From Reinekea blandensis MED297 (GTDB lineage: Bacteria; Pseudomonadota; Gammaproteobacteria; Pseudomonadales; Natronospirillaceae): DNA of 64,000 bases. Both the position numbers and the translations under genes were made by a program. The DNA is taken from NCBI RefSeq assembly GCF_000153185.1, contig NZ_CH724153.1, forward strand, positions 446,008 through 510,007. The letters are read 5' to 3'. Shown piece after piece: positions 63,325-64,000 of the stretch; positions within the stretch are counted from its first letter, which is position 1, and every line of letters starts with the position of its first letter. The notes beneath the pieces are model-generated. The model searched no databases and was not told the DNA's origin. It was given only the letters and a program-made list of their open reading frames with translations.

Positions 63325-64000
63325 TCAGGAAACTTGGCGTTGTGCAATTCGTTTGTACCACCGTTCCAGTACAGGCGTTTTGATACCGAGCCGAGCCCCT
63401 TCGCGTATCAGAAAGCCGTTAATGAAGTCGATTTCAGTTTTCCGTCCTTCCTGCACATCCCTCGCCATCGATGACCAGTTTTCGGCGCTGTTGGTGATAA
63501 CCTGATTGACCATGGTGAGAGGGTCTTCGCTGAGCGTCAGGTGTTTTGCCTGTATCAGCTTGGTGATTTCATTAAGAATGGCGCAGATTTCCCTTTGATG
63601 ATCGTTCGTACTGAGTTGGCCGTTCTTAACCGAATGGTAGGCCGTCAAAGGGTTGATGCAGGCATTGACCAGAATTTTCTGCCAGAGCACAGCTTCAATC
63701 GATTCAATGGCGGCGGGCTTCAGAATGTTGGATTGGTCACTTCTGGCAATAAGCGCATTAAAATAGTCTGGCCGCTCGTGAGCGGCTCGTTGATCCATCA
63801 GCGTGTGACCAAAAGATGTTTGCACATAGTGTTGAGGTGAGATCGGCAAGGCACCACAGGTGGTCGACCCCCAGATGATTTGATCACCAAACGCTTCGCT
63901 TAATGCCTGTTGCGGACCCATACCATTGTGTAACAGGACGACGGTCGCGTTCGAGTACCTTGCCAGGGCTTGTTGTGTCGATTGTTCAGCGTGCATGGCT
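63325..64000 (-). CDS. panE: 2-dehydropantoate 2-reductase, 5' end missing
   Basis: The frame runs off the right edge, so the N-terminal Rossmann fold (GxGxxG) is not seen. The visible part has NGMGPQQALSEAFGD, GSTTCGALPI, the catalytic Lys in LWQKILVNACINPLTA, and SSMARDVQEGRKTEIDFINGF with the conserved Glu. It reduces ketopantoate with NADPH in pantothenate synthesis. Confidence 0.88.
   Translation of the reverse strand, partial: AMHAEQSTQQALARYSNATVVLLHNGMGPQQALSEAFGDQIIWGSTTCGALPISPQHYVQTSFGHTLMDQRAAHERPDYFNALIARSDQSNILKPAAIESIEAVLWQKILVNACINPLTAYHSVKNGQLSTNDHQREICAILNEITKLIQAKHLTLSEDPLTMVNQVITNSAENWSSMARDVQEGRKTEIDFINGFLIREGARLGIKTPVLERWYKRIAQRQVS

Overview
The window looks like a chromosomal segment of a motile, polarly flagellated gammaproteobacterium, most likely a marine Oceanospirillales-type organism. 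I infer this from the gene order cheV-cheR-flgBCDEFGHIJKL, sigma-54 and sigma-28 type flagellar promoters, Pseudomonas-like REP palindromes, the FlaG/FliD arrangement and very large external flagellar proteins of a kind known from some marine gammaproteobacteria. The genus cannot be fixed from the sequence alone.

Layout. (1) 1-20700: the end of cheV, cheR and a flagellar rod/hook cluster. Three things interrupt it: a Tat-type solute-binding protein gene between cheR and flgB; a divergent sigma-70 family factor/MerR regulator pair between flgH and flgI; and blocks of tandem heptamers and REP palindromes between transcription units. (2) 20408-30334: a tightly packed glycan operon (legB, legC, legG, legI, legH, ptmE, legF, then a class-III aminotransferase, an SDR and a CysE-like acetyltransferase) that fits CMP-legionaminic acid synthesis. 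(3) 30328-39848: a Maf flagellin glycosyltransferase (reverse strand), one large flagellin gene, flaG, a frameshifted four-helix-bundle gene and a giant fliD. (4) 39941-45572: an ammonium transporter with a sigma-54 promoter and an NtrC-like box, a small CBM48 protein, an alpha/beta hydrolase, and trhO-trhP (two alternative enzymes for the same tRNA wobble hydroxylation) as a translationally coupled pair. (5) 45648-50521: a galTKM operon ending in a small secreted barrel-like protein gene, with a divergent GalR/LacI regulator and two palindromic operators. (6) 50777-54761: alanine dehydrogenase, glutamate racemase and an ABC exporter. (7) 54836-59855: a gcvT-gcvH-gcvP-ACT regulator operon on the reverse strand. 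(8) 60013-64000: a small hypothetical, a lipoprotein hydrolase, a PduO-type cobalamin adenosyltransferase, an orphan PAS histidine kinase and the 3' part of panE.

Main biological theme: the periplasmic rod and ring proteins (FlgB, C, F, G, H, I, J) have ordinary sizes. The parts outside the cell are greatly enlarged: FlgE 1472 aa, FlgK 1025 aa, FliD 1303 aa and FliC 747 aa. The extra length sits in the middle of each protein and consists of repeated beta-rich modules of about 100 residues, while the terminal assembly domains remain canonical. Together with the adjacent legionaminic acid and Maf genes, this suggests a thick, glycosylated flagellum with a co-expanded hook, junction, filament and cap.

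No rRNA, tRNA, CRISPR array, prophage or insertion sequence was recognised.
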